Of a stretch of DNA of 9,454 nt, positions 1 to 6,525 are shown piece after piece. The stretch lies in assembly GCA_044359055.1 (NCBI GenBank), contig JBIKMV010000105.1, positions 1-9,454 on the forward strand. Direction: 5' to 3'. The translations under genes and the position numbers were made by a program. The notes under the pieces were generated by a model, which made no database searches, was not told the origin of the DNA, and saw only the letters and a list, made by a program, of their open reading frames with translations. This DNA comes from CAMDMI01 sp044359055 (GTDB taxonomy: Bacteria > Bacteroidota > Bacteroidia > Cytophagales > Flexibacteraceae). The stretch's first letter is position 1. Every line of letters starts with the position of its first letter.

Positions 1-570
1 AAGCCAGGGCTTAAAAATACTTCCTGTAGATTGGATGGTCCCGGGCTGTTGCATATAGCAGATTTTCGGGCCTACGCCCCCGGTTTTAATGCCCGCTTGC
101 CTGTCAGAATCAAATTGCCGGATCATCGCGCTGAGACAGTCGGGCTCGGATAGGGTATCGTTGTTTAATATCCAGATGTAGCGGCAATCGGGGTCCTGCA
201 GGGCAAGCCGGATGCCCATGTTATTGCCGGGACCATAACCCATATTTTCCTTTGCCCGCAGAATTATCAGCTTTTGCTCCCGGATTTCAATTGGATATTG
301 ACTAGATTCATCCACCAATAAATAGGGCAGGGGCTTGGCTGCAACCGGCTCAGTAAGATGACAAAGCTGTGGATATTCCGTTTCAGGTCCGGGACTGCTT
401 CCTTCAAGATAATCACAGATTATTTCCACCGAGCCATCTGTGGATTGATTGTCCACCAGAACCACCGAAAAATCAGTATGCTGCAATTTCAGCAAAGACT
501 CCAGACAGGGAATAGAATCCCGGAATCCATTGAAATTGAGTACGATAATATAGGTTTTGTCCTTTTTCAA
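1..570 (-). CDS. Family 2 glycosyltransferase, partial (C-terminus off the left edge)
   Basis: This is the N-terminal 190 residues of a GT-A fold glycosyltransferase that would transfer a sugar from a nucleotide-sugar donor during surface polysaccharide assembly at the cytoplasmic face. Visible motifs are the opening strand with NFNG (12-15), VDNQSTDGS (39-47) for nucleotide binding, ENMGYGPGNNMGIR (108-121), and WILNNDT (133-139), whose NND is the DXD-equivalent metal site. A segment of about 60 residues between the second and third motifs, containing KPLPY (79-83), matches a known GT2 subfamily often called rhamnosyltransferase-like. The start is TTG at 570: an in-frame TAA lies at 582-580 and no ATG precedes the NFNG strand. 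This TTG overlaps the TGA stop of the upstream flippase gene (TTGA), implying translational coupling. The frame stays open to base 1. The family call is secure; the sugar and acceptor cannot be read from the sequence. Confidence 0.9.
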   Translation of the reverse strand, partial: MKKDKTYIIVLNFNGFRDSIPCLESLLKLQHTDFSVVLVDNQSTDGSVEIICDYLEGSSPGPETEYPQLCHLTEPVAAKPLPYLLVDESSQYPIEIREQKLIILRAKENMGYGPGNNMGIRLALQDPDCRYIWILNNDTLSEPDCLSAMIRQFDSDRQAGIKTGGVGPKICYMQQPGTIQSTGSIFKPWL

Positions 571-1832
571 GCGAATAGTTTATAGTCTTTGTGCCGGATG
601 GAGAATATCAGAAAAATGGCCGTTAACAGAACCATATCCGTTAGCATTACCGACCAGGCGGTTCCTGCAATGCCCCAAAACCGCGGAAAATACCATCCTG
701 AACCTAGGGCAAAAGCCGCAGAACAGAAATATGAAATGAGGTATGAACGGTTGAATCCATAGGCCAGCATTACCTGAAAAACCGGAATGGACAGGCATGA
801 CCATACCGGAGAAAATGCCATGATGCGCATGCTGAAAATGCCATCCGGATGGGCATGACCCGCCACAAGGCTGTACACCGGCCCGGCCAAAGGAATTGCC
901 ATCAGGCAAGCCAGAATGGTAGCCCAGGCAAATGGACGAAATACTTGTCTGAAATAGGCCTTCATAGCAGAAAATGACTCTAGGCGAAGGCGTGTTATCG
1001 CCGAAAAGGTGGCCTGAAAAAATACAGCAAGGCCAACCCTGAAAAGAGAAATGATTTTCTCTGCAATCGAAAAACAACCGAAGGAAAAAGGGCTGACTAC
1101 CTGACTGAGAAAAAGGGTAGGGGAGTATAGCTCGATATTGATAAGGAAATTGGTTATAAAAGCGGGCCTGCCTTCTTTAAAATACTGCATCAGAACCGAC
1201 CATCTAATGCCCTCAAATTTCAGATGCAGATTTTTAATGGTCACCACTGAATAAATAAATCCAAGCACCACATTGCCCGAAGCCCAAAAAAAGTTGATCA
1301 GAATAAAATCTTCTTTTTCCCGGATAAAAAGAAAAGTGAGTCCTACACTAACCATTTTACCTATCAGACTCAGATTTTTTACTGTTTTCAGATTGTCTAA
1401 CCCTTGATAAAACCAGAATGGATTCAGAATCTGGGCGGCAATGATGCCAAAGGCCGAAAAAAAGAGAAAAAAGTTTTCTACCGGAAAAAGAAGGTGGTAC
1501 ACCCAGAAGCCGAGAAGGCAACAAAAAAATATGCCGGTTTTGATGGCATAAACCGAGAAAAATATTTCCGAGAGTTTGGCCGGATTGTCACGATGAAGGG
1601 CAACATCCCGGGTTCCTGACAGATTGAACCCATACTCACAGAGTACGGAGAAATAGGTCATGATGGTTTGCCCCAGCATAGCCAGCCCAACCAAATCCAC
1701 TCCGACAGTCCGGGTGAGGTAGGGGAGAATCAGAAAGGGATGTAAAGCATTGGCTACCTGAATGATACCCAGATTTTTCAGGTTTGAAAGAAAGGTTGCA
1801 GGCAGGTATTTTTCCAGGTATCTGAAGGGCAT
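567..1832 (-). CDS. wzx: Oligosaccharide / O-antigen flippase, Wzx-like (MOP superfamily)
   Basis: A 421-residue polytopic inner-membrane protein of the polysaccharide transport family, expected to flip undecaprenyl-diphosphate-linked oligosaccharide to the periplasmic face. It is rich in hydrophobic segments from end to end (for example around 99-117, 120-136, 160-172, 177-197, 300-315 and 397-412), consistent with about 12 helices. Family signatures are PYLTRTVGVDLVGL (37-50), EYGFNLSGTRDVA (66-78) and FWFYQGLDNLK (139-149). Length fits the family. The start is taken as ATG at 1832; a TTG two codons upstream (1838) is the alternative. It begins 12 bp after the comB-like gene and ends overlapping the glycosyltransferase start, so it sits inside one transcription unit. 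Neighbouring the glycosyltransferase supports a role in capsule, O-antigen or exopolysaccharide export. The gene symbol is by family only; the substrate is unknown. Confidence 0.88.
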   Translation of the reverse strand: MPFRYLEKYLPATFLSNLKNLGIIQVANALHPFLILPYLTRTVGVDLVGLAMLGQTIMTYFSVLCEYGFNLSGTRDVALHRDNPAKLSEIFFSVYAIKTGIFFCCLLGFWVYHLLFPVENFFLFFSAFGIIAAQILNPFWFYQGLDNLKTVKNLSLIGKMVSVGLTFLFIREKEDFILINFFWASGNVVLGFIYSVVTIKNLHLKFEGIRWSVLMQYFKEGRPAFITNFLINIELYSPTLFLSQVVSPFSFGCFSIAEKIISLFRVGLAVFFQATFSAITRLRLESFSAMKAYFRQVFRPFAWATILACLMAIPLAGPVYSLVAGHAHPDGIFSMRIMAFSPVWSCLSIPVFQVMLAYGFNRSYLISYFCSAAFALGSGWYFPRFWGIAGTAWSVMLTDMVLLTAIFLIFSIRHKDYKLFA

Positions 1833-1844
1833 CTGCAACTTGGC

Positions 1845-2546
1845 TTAGACCACAAGGACATTATTTTCGAGCCTCGGCAGGCAATCGTACACGCTATGCT
1901 GAAGGCAAAAGTCAATGTCTTTGAAAATTTTCAGCCGGTTCAGCCGCTTGTAATGCGAGGACTCCTTTAAAAACTCGCCCAGTTGGTTTTGCTGCATGGC
2001 ATACAGATGAGCCGCTAGCAGGGCACTGTCGTTTCCTGCCCGAAAACTGTCTTTCAGCTTTTCTACCACTGCCCCGGCGAATAAAGTGTCTTCTGCGTTT
2101 ATCTGACCTTTCCAGCCGGCGCAAAGCAAAATGGCATCCAATCCCCTGATATACAGATAATCGCATACGGCTTTCAGATTCAGAAATGAGCCGATGATGA
2201 CCTTTTTTGCTGAAGCTGACTGAACTATGGCACGGGTCCCGTTTGTGGTAGTTACACAGATTTTTTTTCCCCTCAAAACCGGGTCCATGTAACTGAAAGG
2301 CGAATTATCGAGATCAAAACCCTCCACTTTGAGGCCGTTTCGCTCAGCTGCGGTAATGTATCCGAGCAGCCCGTATGCAGCCGATTCTTCAAGGGTGGAA
2401 ACCGGTAAAATTTCGGCAATTCCATGGGCAAATCCGGTAACCATACAAGAGGTAGCCCGGAGCACATCGATGATGACTACAATTTTATCCTCGAGTTTGA
2501 AAAGGGGCAACAATTCCGGAGTGAGGCAAACATCTAATTTTGGCAT
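1845..2546 (-). CDS. comB: Probable 2-phosphosulfolactate phosphatase (ComB family)
   Basis: A 233-residue soluble protein of the ComB family. The characterised members hydrolyse 2-phosphosulfolactate to sulfolactate and phosphate, needing Mg2+: a step of coenzyme M synthesis in methanogens and of sulfolactate formation in Bacillus. Family motifs in order are VVIIDVLRATS (23-33), GFDLDNSPF (77-85), TTTNGTRA (99-106), and LCAGWKGQINAEDTLFAGA (141-159). The C-terminal part, with the acidic and Cys-containing KDIDFCLQ (209-216), also fits. The start is ATG at 2546, preceded directly by a TTG that could extend it by one residue. It lies 29 bp after gcvT and 12 bp before the flippase gene. No comA (phosphosulfolactate synthase) or comC is present here, so the substrate in this organism is unproven. 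Bacteroidota make sulfonolipids, but a link to this gene is only speculation. An A8 run falls within the codons for GKK before ICVTTT. Confidence 0.85.
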   Translation of the reverse strand: MPKLDVCLTPELLPLFKLEDKIVVIIDVLRATSCMVTGFAHGIAEILPVSTLEESAAYGLLGYITAAERNGLKVEGFDLDNSPFSYMDPVLRGKKICVTTTNGTRAIVQSASAKKVIIGSFLNLKAVCDYLYIRGLDAILLCAGWKGQINAEDTLFAGAVVEKLKDSFRAGNDSALLAAHLYAMQQNQLGEFLKESSHYKRLNRLKIFKDIDFCLQHSVYDCLPRLENNVLVV

Positions 2547-2555
2547 CAACCGTTA

Positions 2556-2577
2556 AAGTATTGATTCTGAAATACTT
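2556..2577. repeat. 7-bp inverted repeat at the gcvT stop / comB gap
   Basis: AAGTATT (2556-2562) and AATACTT (2571-2577) are perfect inverted arms around an 8-nt spacer. The repeat overlaps the gcvT stop codon and fills most of the 29-bp gap before comB. In the operon mRNA it would be a weak AU-rich hairpin. Read on the plus strand it is followed closely by six T's, so it resembles a weak terminator against antisense transcription. Its function is unproven. Confidence 0.4.
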
Positions 2578-3676
2578 ATTTTTTAACAAAAGGCAAAGAT
2601 ACAACTTCTGCCTTTAGCAGCCGGCCCCTTACATCGATAAAAATGGTGCTGCCCGGTTTCGACTGTGCAGCCGGCACATAGGCCAGTCCAATGCTTTTGC
2701 CCAGGGTAGGGGACATGGTTCCTGAAGTTACCATACCGGTTTCATTGCCGTTTTCATCTTTTACAGGGTAATGCCCCCGGGCAATGCCTTTGTCTATCAA
2801 TTCAAAGCCAACCAATTTTCTGGCAGTGCCTTCTTCCTTTTGTTTTTTAAGCAGATTGCAGTCTACAAAATCCTTGGTAAATTTGGTTATCCAGCCCAGA
2901 CCTGCTTCGATGGGGGATGTACTGTGGTCGATTTCGTTTCCATAAAGGCAAAAACCCATTTCCAGCCTCAGAGTATCCCGGGCACCCAGTCCGACGGGCT
3001 TTATGCCCTCAGGTTTTCCGGCCTCGAAAAGGGCATTCCATAGATTTACCACCTGATCATTAGGAACATACAATTCAAATCCTCCCGCTCCGGTATAGCC
3101 GGTATTGGAGATGATGACATTGGGAATTCCGGCAACGGTTCCTTTCTTGAAATGATAATAGGGAATTTCTGCCAGATTCACATCCGTAAGCTTCTGTATG
3201 ACCTGAGCGGCTTTCGGGCCCTGCACCGCCAGAAGAGAAATATAGTCGGAAAAATTTTCCATTTTGGCTCCGAACCGGTTCTGACTTTCAATCCAGCTCC
3301 AGTCATTTTCGATATTGGAAGCATTCACTACCAGCATGTATTCCTCCGGTCCGATGCAATACACAAGCAAATCATCCACTATACCGCCTTTTCCGTTTGG
3401 CAGACAGGAATACTGCACTTTACCGGGGCTCAGTTTTGAGGCATCGTTAGAAGTAACCCATTGAATCAGATTCAGGGCTTCGGGGCCCATAATCCAGAAT
3501 TCGCCCATATGGCTCACATCAAAAACCCCGACAGCATTTCGAACGGCATGGTGTTCATCGAGATCTGAACTGTACCGCACCGGCATATCGTACCCTGCAA
3601 AGGGAATCATTTTGGCACCAAGGCCCTGATGTACAGCGTGTAAGGCTGTTTTTTTTATATTTTCGGATGTGCTCAT
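2576..3676 (-). CDS. gcvT: Aminomethyltransferase, glycine cleavage system T protein
   Basis: The 366-residue T protein of the glycine cleavage system. It takes the aminomethyl group carried on the lipoyl arm of H protein, passes the C1 unit to tetrahydrofolate to give 5,10-methylene-THF, and releases ammonia. Visible motifs are the N-terminal PFAGYDMPV (25-33), VFDVSHMGEF (51-60), and GGIVDDLLVY (97-106) with the conserved catalytic Asp101 at the same number as in E. coli. Further on are the folate-site region SNTGYTGAGGFELY (190-203), GARDTLRLEMG (231-241) with LYGNEID, and the C-terminal GMVTSGTMSPTLGKSIG (314-330). Length matches the family (E. coli 364). The start is ATG at 3676; a longer frame from TTG at 3727 adds 17 residues with no family resemblance. 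It leads a minus-strand operon, with a promoter candidate about 160 bp upstream. gcvH and gcvP are not in the window. Confidence 0.96.
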   Translation of the reverse strand: MSTSENIKKTALHAVHQGLGAKMIPFAGYDMPVRYSSDLDEHHAVRNAVGVFDVSHMGEFWIMGPEALNLIQWVTSNDASKLSPGKVQYSCLPNGKGGIVDDLLVYCIGPEEYMLVVNASNIENDWSWIESQNRFGAKMENFSDYISLLAVQGPKAAQVIQKLTDVNLAEIPYYHFKKGTVAGIPNVIISNTGYTGAGGFELYVPNDQVVNLWNALFEAGKPEGIKPVGLGARDTLRLEMGFCLYGNEIDHSTSPIEAGLGWITKFTKDFVDCNLLKKQKEEGTARKLVGFELIDKGIARGHYPVKDENGNETGMVTSGTMSPTLGKSIGLAYVPAAQSKPGSTIFIDVRGRLLKAEVVSLPFVKK

Positions 3677-3804
3677 AAGCGAAAACAAGTCTGCCGGAAA
3701 GGTATTGCCGGACGAAGTTTGAACCAAATCACCTCAGAAAATACAGATTGTACAGTAGCCGGATGCCCCGGAATCAGCCTGTCAGAATACCCGTATTTTC
3801 TATA

Positions 3805-3830
3805 TTCCGGCAACTACAAGCATGCCGGAA
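3805..3830 (-). repeat. 8-bp hairpin at the predicted 5' end of the gcvT mRNA
   Basis: TTCCGGCA (3805-3812) and TGCCGGAA (3823-3830) form a perfect 8-bp stem with a 10-nt loop. If the promoter candidate at 3839-3868 is used, the transcript would start around 3834-3832, so this stem would sit within a few nucleotides of the mRNA 5' end. Such 5'-terminal stems commonly slow decay. No run of T's follows on the minus strand, so it is not an obvious terminator. I see no glycine-riboswitch-like core in the leader. Confidence 0.45.
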
Positions 3831-3838
3831 CGGGGCCG

Positions 3839-3868
3839 CAAATATGGGTTTAGTTTGGGTTTGGGCAA
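3839..3868 (-). promoter_or_regulatory. Candidate promoter of the gcvT-comB-wzx-GT operon
   Basis: On the minus strand, TTG (3868-3866) is followed after 19 nt by CATATTTG (3846-3839) and then CGGCC. This fits the Bacteroidota primary-sigma form TTG-N17-23-TAnnTTTG at five of the six fixed positions of the -7 box. The N19 spacing equals that seen before the FN3 gene and aspS. It implies a leader of about 155 nt before gcvT. No closer match was found in the region. Confidence 0.45.
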
Positions 3869-3896
3869 TGAATTTTACCGGAATTGTCATGCAACA

Positions 3897-3912
3897 AATT
3901 CCCTGAGGGATT
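3897..3912 (-). terminator. Weak candidate terminator after the FN3-like gene
   Basis: About 38 nt past the stop of the FN3-like gene, the minus strand reads TCCC-TCA-GGGA (3910-3900) within a slightly longer imperfect palindrome, followed by ATTTGTT. The stem is only 4 bp and the T-run is poor, so termination here is doubtful. Confidence 0.15.
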
Positions 3913-3950
3913 CACAAGTCAAAAATTGGTTGGCTGGAAAAGGAATGATT

Positions 3951-4355
3951 TCAGCGAAACATCGACTTGATGCTTCCCCAGGAGCGCTGAATGGCGGTAG
4001 GGCTGTGCTGAATGCCGGCATAAAAATATTTTGGGCCGGTACTGGTATTGGCAGTGAGGCGGTATGAAATGTTTTCTATGCCTTCGCCATCTTTATAAAG
4101 GTTGTCATCTACCCAAAAGTAATTTCCTGCATTGCTTTTCGGGAGTTCGGTCAGCCGGGAATACCCTGCATCGCTGTCTTTTTTTCTGGAAATCTCATAA
4201 CCGAGAACCTCTGTTTCGTCGGTCACTTTCCATTCCAGACGAATATCAGAACCCTGATAAACGGCCAGAAAAGAATTCACCTGAAACTGAAACGAGGTGA
4301 AAACCAGCAGCACGGCAGCTGCGAGGATGGGAAAAAATTTCCTGCTATAGTTCAT
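3951..4355 (-). CDS. Small secreted protein with an FN3-like beta-sandwich domain
   Basis: A 134-residue protein of unknown function. Residues 1-28 look like a Sec signal peptide: basic NYSRK, then a hydrophobic stretch LAAAVLLVF (11-19). There is no lipobox cysteine, so it is probably periplasmic or exported rather than a lipoprotein. Residues about 34-108 have the pattern of a fibronectin type III or T9SS-associated beta-sandwich. They include IRLEWKV (38-44), a GYEISRKKDSD strand-turn (52-62), a YFWVDDN segment (79-85) and ISYRLTAN (96-103). The last 20 residues (about 115-134) are short and basic, ending WGSIKSMFR, and lie outside the predicted fold; this is not the usual T9SS C-terminal domain. 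The start is ATG at 4355, just downstream of the best promoter in the window. It is divergent from aspS and 274 bp upstream of gcvT, which has its own promoter candidate. The fold call is from residue pattern only. Confidence 0.7.
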   Translation of the reverse strand: MNYSRKFFPILAAAVLLVFTSFQFQVNSFLAVYQGSDIRLEWKVTDETEVLGYEISRKKDSDAGYSRLTELPKSNAGNYFWVDDNLYKDGEGIENISYRLTANTSTGPKYFYAGIQHSPTAIQRSWGSIKSMFR

Positions 4356-4365
4356 AATCCTGCCA

Positions 4366-4395
4366 CAAACCTAAAGAATTTTACTTTTACAACAA
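4366..4395 (-). promoter_or_regulatory. Promoter of the FN3-like secreted protein gene
   Basis: On the minus strand, TTG (4395-4393) is followed after 19 nt by TAGGTTTG (4373-4366), a complete match to the Bacteroidota TTG-N17-23-TAnnTTTG promoter. A second TTG at 4392-4390 would give a 16-nt spacing. The predicted start of transcription, about 5 nt past the box, lies only about 5 nt before the ATG at 4355, so the mRNA would be almost leaderless. No Shine-Dalgarno sequence is present. Confidence 0.6.
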
Positions 4396-4427
4396 GACTA
4401 ATTTTATCAATTTATGGTTGGAACCAA

Positions 4428-4457
4428 TTGGAAAGAAAAAGCGATTTTCGGTATTTG
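4428..4457 (+). promoter_or_regulatory. Candidate promoter of aspS
   Basis: TTG (4428-4430) is followed after 19 nt by GGTATTTG (4450-4457) and CGGGCC. The TTTG core, the N19 spacing and the trailing C-R-G-C word agree with the other promoter candidates here, although the TA of the -7 box is missing. It implies a leader of about 20 nt before the ATG at 4485. It also argues against starting the protein at the in-frame TTG at 4428. Confidence 0.4.
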
Positions 4458-4484
4458 CGGGCCGTTTCCAACAACATCAAAATC

Positions 4485-6239
4485 ATGTACAGATCGCACA
4501 ACTGCGGTGAATTGAGGCTCTCTGACCTTGGCAGGCAGGTAAGGCTTGCAGGATGGGTTTCCAAAATCAGAGATAAGGGAGGTTTGGTCTGGATTGATTT
4601 GCGTGACCGCTATGGTATTACCCAGATTATTCTGAACGAAAGTACCGACGAACCAAGTCTTCTTCAGACAGCCCGTTCGCTTGGAAGAGAATTTGTGATT
4701 TGTGTTTCCGGAACTGTGCTGGAAAGGCAGTCCAAAAACGATAAAATTCCAACAGGGGAAATAGAAATTGCGCCGGAGAAAATAGAAATCCTCAATCCTG
4801 CTATTCTTCCTCCTTTTACCATTGAAGATGAAACCGATGGGGGAGATGACCTACGGATGAAATTCCGGTATCTGGACCTTCGCCGCAATCCCGTAAGGCA
4901 AAATCTGGAACTTCGCCACAGGGTGAGTCAGATTGTGAGGCAGTACCTCGATGCTCAGCAATTTATTGAAGTAGAAACCCCGGTTCTGATCAAATCCACA
5001 CCGGAGGGGGCCCGTGATTTTGTTGTTCCCAGCCGAATGAATCCCGGTGAATTTTATGCCTTGCCGCAATCGCCCCAGACATTTAAGCAATTGCTGATGG
5101 TGGCAGGTTTTGACCGCTATTTTCAGATTGTGAAGTGCTTCAGAGATGAGGACCTCCGGGCCGACAGGCAACCTGAATTTACCCAGATTGATTGTGAAAT
5201 GTCTTTTGTGGAACAGGAAGACATTCTGCAAACTTTCGAGGGATTGATAAAGGAGATTTTCAGCAAGCTGTTACAGGTAGAATTGCCGGCATTCAGGCGC
5301 ATGCCATTCAGCGAGGCAATGGAAAAATATGGCTCCGATAAGCCCGATTTGCGGTTTGGAATGGAATTTCAATACCTGAAGGACCTGACCGGAGGGGCTG
5401 GTTTTTCGGTTTTTGATCAGGTAGAAAATGTGATAGGCTTGGTAGCAAAAGGCTGTGCCGAATATACAAGAAAGCAACTCGATGACCTTACCGATTGGGT
5501 AAAAAGACCACAGATAGGAGCGGGGGGGCTTATTTATGTTCGGTACGGCAGCCATGGAGAAATAAAGTCTTCGGTGGACAAATTTTACAGTCCAGAAGTT
5601 TTGAAAAAATGGCTGGAATGGGCAGGGGCCCATCCCGGTGATTTGCTCCTTGTGCTTTGTGGTTCAACAGAAAAGACCCGGAAAGCCCTTGGAGAACTTC
5701 GATTGGAAATGGGCAATCGTCTCGGCCTCAGAGAGAAAGGTAAATTTGAAGTGCTCTGGGTGGTGGATTTTCCTTTGTTGGAATTTAATGAAGAGGACGG
5801 AAGGTATTATGCTATGCATCATCCTTTTACTTCACCCAAACCTGAAGATTTTGCTCTGCTGAACAATCAGCCTGCAGCCGTCAGGGCCAATGCCTATGAT
5901 CTGGTAATCAATGGAGTGGAAATAGGAGGAGGATCTATCCGGATTTTCAACAAAGAACTTCAATCGAGGATGTTTAATCTGTTGGGATTCAGTGAAGAAG
6001 AAGCAAGAAAGCAGTTTGGCTTTTTGCTGGATGCTTTTGAATTCGGAGCTCCGCCACATGGAGGCATTGCTTTCGGTTTCGACCGGCTGTGCAGTATGTT
6101 GGGAGGTGTAGATTCCATCCGTGATTTTATTGCGTTTCCGAAAAACAATTCCGGCCGGGATGTGATGATAGATTCGCCCGCTACGATTGACGGGAAACAA
6201 CTGGCTGAACTTCGGATTTCTCTCAGACCGGAATCCTGA
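4485..6239 (+). CDS. aspS: Aspartyl-tRNA synthetase, bacterial type
   Basis: A 584-residue class II synthetase that charges tRNA-Asp with aspartate using ATP. The domains are an N-terminal anticodon-binding OB fold (about 1-105, with LAGWVSKIRDKGGLVWIDLRD), the catalytic core, the bacterial GAD insertion (roughly 285-415), and a C-terminal return to the core. Class II motifs are clear: motif 1 region FIEVETPVL (160-168), motif 2 FRDEDLRADRQPEF (219-232), and motif 3 GIAFGFDRL (527-535), with PQSPQTFKQLL (194-204) at the aspartate site. Length fits E. coli AspRS (590). The start is ATG at 4485, giving MYRSHNCGEL, the usual N-terminus; an in-frame TTG at 4428 would add 19 unrelated residues. 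It is transcribed alone, divergent from the FN3-like gene. A G7 run occurs in the codons at 5522-5528 (GAGGLI). Whether it also charges tRNA-Asn cannot be decided from the sequence. Confidence 0.97.
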   Translation: MYRSHNCGELRLSDLGRQVRLAGWVSKIRDKGGLVWIDLRDRYGITQIILNESTDEPSLLQTARSLGREFVICVSGTVLERQSKNDKIPTGEIEIAPEKIEILNPAILPPFTIEDETDGGDDLRMKFRYLDLRRNPVRQNLELRHRVSQIVRQYLDAQQFIEVETPVLIKSTPEGARDFVVPSRMNPGEFYALPQSPQTFKQLLMVAGFDRYFQIVKCFRDEDLRADRQPEFTQIDCEMSFVEQEDILQTFEGLIKEIFSKLLQVELPAFRRMPFSEAMEKYGSDKPDLRFGMEFQYLKDLTGGAGFSVFDQVENVIGLVAKGCAEYTRKQLDDLTDWVKRPQIGAGGLIYVRYGSHGEIKSSVDKFYSPEVLKKWLEWAGAHPGDLLLVLCGSTEKTRKALGELRLEMGNRLGLREKGKFEVLWVVDFPLLEFNEEDGRYYAMHHPFTSPKPEDFALLNNQPAAVRANAYDLVINGVEIGGGSIRIFNKELQSRMFNLLGFSEEEARKQFGFLLDAFEFGAPPHGGIAFGFDRLCSMLGGVDSIRDFIAFPKNNSGRDVMIDSPATIDGKQLAELRISLRPES

Positions 6240-6525
6240 GTGCCGGTTTATGCAAAAGGTTACCGGGGAAGTTATAATCCCAGGGATTCAAGTTAGTTTT
6301 TCAAATTTTCATTTTTGGTTTGGCGTCCGTTGTAGGAGCAGCGGTCAATGTTTGGGAATAGTCTAATTAACATAATATAAATTATAGAACAAATAAACGG
6401 GTATTTTGCTTATAGTCAGCAGCGTCCGGACAGGTGATTTTTGTTTTCACCGAAATACGCATCATAAACCCCGATTTCATCCAAAGAAAATGTAACCGGA
6501 ATATTTCTTTCATATTTGCAGCCGC
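6240..6525. other. 286-bp gap between aspS and scpA, no gene recognised
   Basis: No convincing reading frame or RNA gene is seen. A short palindrome, AATCCC-A-GGGATT (6276-6288), lies 36 nt after the aspS stop, with TTTTT about 8 nt further on; it is at best a weak terminator. Around 6361-6395 the sequence is very AT-rich. A TTTG-containing word, AATGTTTG (6347-6354), resembles a -7 box but has no well-spaced TTG partner. The scpA promoter candidate is at the right end. Confidence 0.4.
6511..6518 (+). promoter_or_regulatory. Candidate -7 element immediately before scpA
   Basis: CATATTTG (6511-6518) followed by CAGCCGC is the same 9-nt word, CATATTTGC, as in the gcvT promoter candidate. Transcription would start about 3 nt before the ATG at 6526, giving an essentially leaderless mRNA. 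No TTG is found 17-23 nt upstream (ATG occurs at N18), so the -33 half is unsupported. Confidence 0.3.

Noticed and set aside
40..400. Unusually long spacer between the VDN-STDGS and ENMGYG motifs of the glycosyltransferase, as if an extra domain were inserted.
   Set aside because: The segment, with its KPLPY motif, fits a known GT2 subfamily that carries this insert, so it is not a novel fusion.
580..1077. A 165-codon minus-strand frame overlapping the flippase gene.
   Set aside because: It is a frame-shifted reading of the flippase with repeated Cys, His and Phe and no family signal. The flippase frame has all the expected motifs.
3692..3830. Three copies of TGCCGGA (3692-3698, 3706-3712, 3823-3829) upstream of gcvT, as possible regulator sites.
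   Set aside because: CCGG-containing words such as CCGGAA and GCCGG are very common throughout the window, including inside genes, so three copies are not convincing. The hairpin copy is reported separately.
3822..4067. An 81-codon plus-strand frame between gcvT and the FN3-like gene.
   Set aside because: It overlaps the end of the FN3-like gene in antisense, has no family resemblance and no promoter, and its composition looks like translated non-coding sequence.
6361..6395. AT-rich stretch in the aspS-scpA gap as a possible origin or attachment site.
   Set aside because: No DnaA boxes, iterated repeats or integrase gene accompany it, and the region is short.
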